A DNA stretch of 27,753 bases from Acrasis kona (taxonomy: Eukaryota > Heterolobosea > Eutetramitea > Acrasida > Acrasidae): NCBI GenBank assembly GCA_026419775.2, contig JAOPGA020001895.1, positions 1 to 27,753 on the forward strand, in the 5' to 3' direction. This document shows, in pieces, positions 27,715-27,753 of this stretch (the stretch's first letter is position 1; the number at the start of each line of letters is the position of its first letter). Below the pieces are notes generated by a model, which saw only the letters and a list, made by a program, of their open reading frames with translations, was not told where the DNA came from and made no database searches. The position numbers and the translations under genes are program-made.

Positions 27715-27753
27715 TTAAATGATGATGATTTATAAATGATCACTTTGCCAATT

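Noticed and set aside
1-27753. CRISPR arrays, rRNA genes, bacterial operons or riboswitches
   Set aside because: No regularly spaced identical repeats and no rRNA-like segments were seen, and the intron-bearing eukaryotic gene structure makes bacterial features implausible.

Overview
This is eukaryotic nuclear DNA, AT-rich by eye, with no operons and no bacterial signals. Where exons can be joined in frame, introns are GT-AG and very short and uniform, about 36-42 bp. That, with the dense mixture of LINE, PIF/Harbinger, Tnp2 (CACTA/EnSpm-type), Tc1/mariner and tyrosine-recombinase/DIRS-like sequence, suggests a free-living protist with a transposon-rich genome. An amoebozoan-type organism is possible, but I cannot name the species. 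Most of the window is mobile DNA. The only probable host gene with a recognisable product is a decayed protein kinase with a RING finger.

Layout. 1-2.1 kb: the tail of one LINE (zinc knuckle, 3' stem-loop, A-tail), then a broken reverse transcriptase of another. 2.3-3.7 kb: two diverged inverted copies of an ORF1/gag-like fragment, with a possible tRNA-type SINE beside the second. 3.7-4.4 kb: an unrecognised minus-strand gene. 4.6-6.2 kb: a degenerate minisatellite of about 22 units of roughly 70 bp. 6.3-7.5 kb: the kinase-RING pseudogene, with a 9-bp Ser-Asn-Leu repeat in its 5' exon. 7.5-8.8 kb: a PIF/Harbinger pair, DDE transposase and Myb-like protein, transcribed divergently. 8.8-13.2 kb: a large intact Tnp2-type transposase divergent from an AT-hook protein. 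13.4-13.5 kb: a 141-bp MITE. 14.4-18.1 kb: a second, unrelated-looking divergent pair, a Tnp2-type transposase and a six-exon 439-aa protein. 18.1-21.5 kb: AT-rich DNA, an Asn/Ser-rich broken ORF, a 1.08-kb inverted-repeat element with a broken gene, and an OTU-protease-like fragment. 21.5-24.2 kb: a DIRS-like reverse transcriptase fossil. 24.3-26.2 kb: a 1.96-kb element with 20-bp inverted repeats and TA flanks that carries a tyrosine recombinase and a Tc1/mariner transposase fragment. Beyond it lies a broken coiled-coil/proline-rich ORF reaching nearly to the edge.

How the parts work together. Three times the window shows the same plan: a transposase on the minus strand and a putative DNA-binding or accessory protein starting 90-170 bp away on the plus strand. 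The most unusual object is the 24,278-26,236 element. Its insertion can be read directly because an unoccupied relative of its target site, with the single TA, sits at 21,544-21,652 in the same window.
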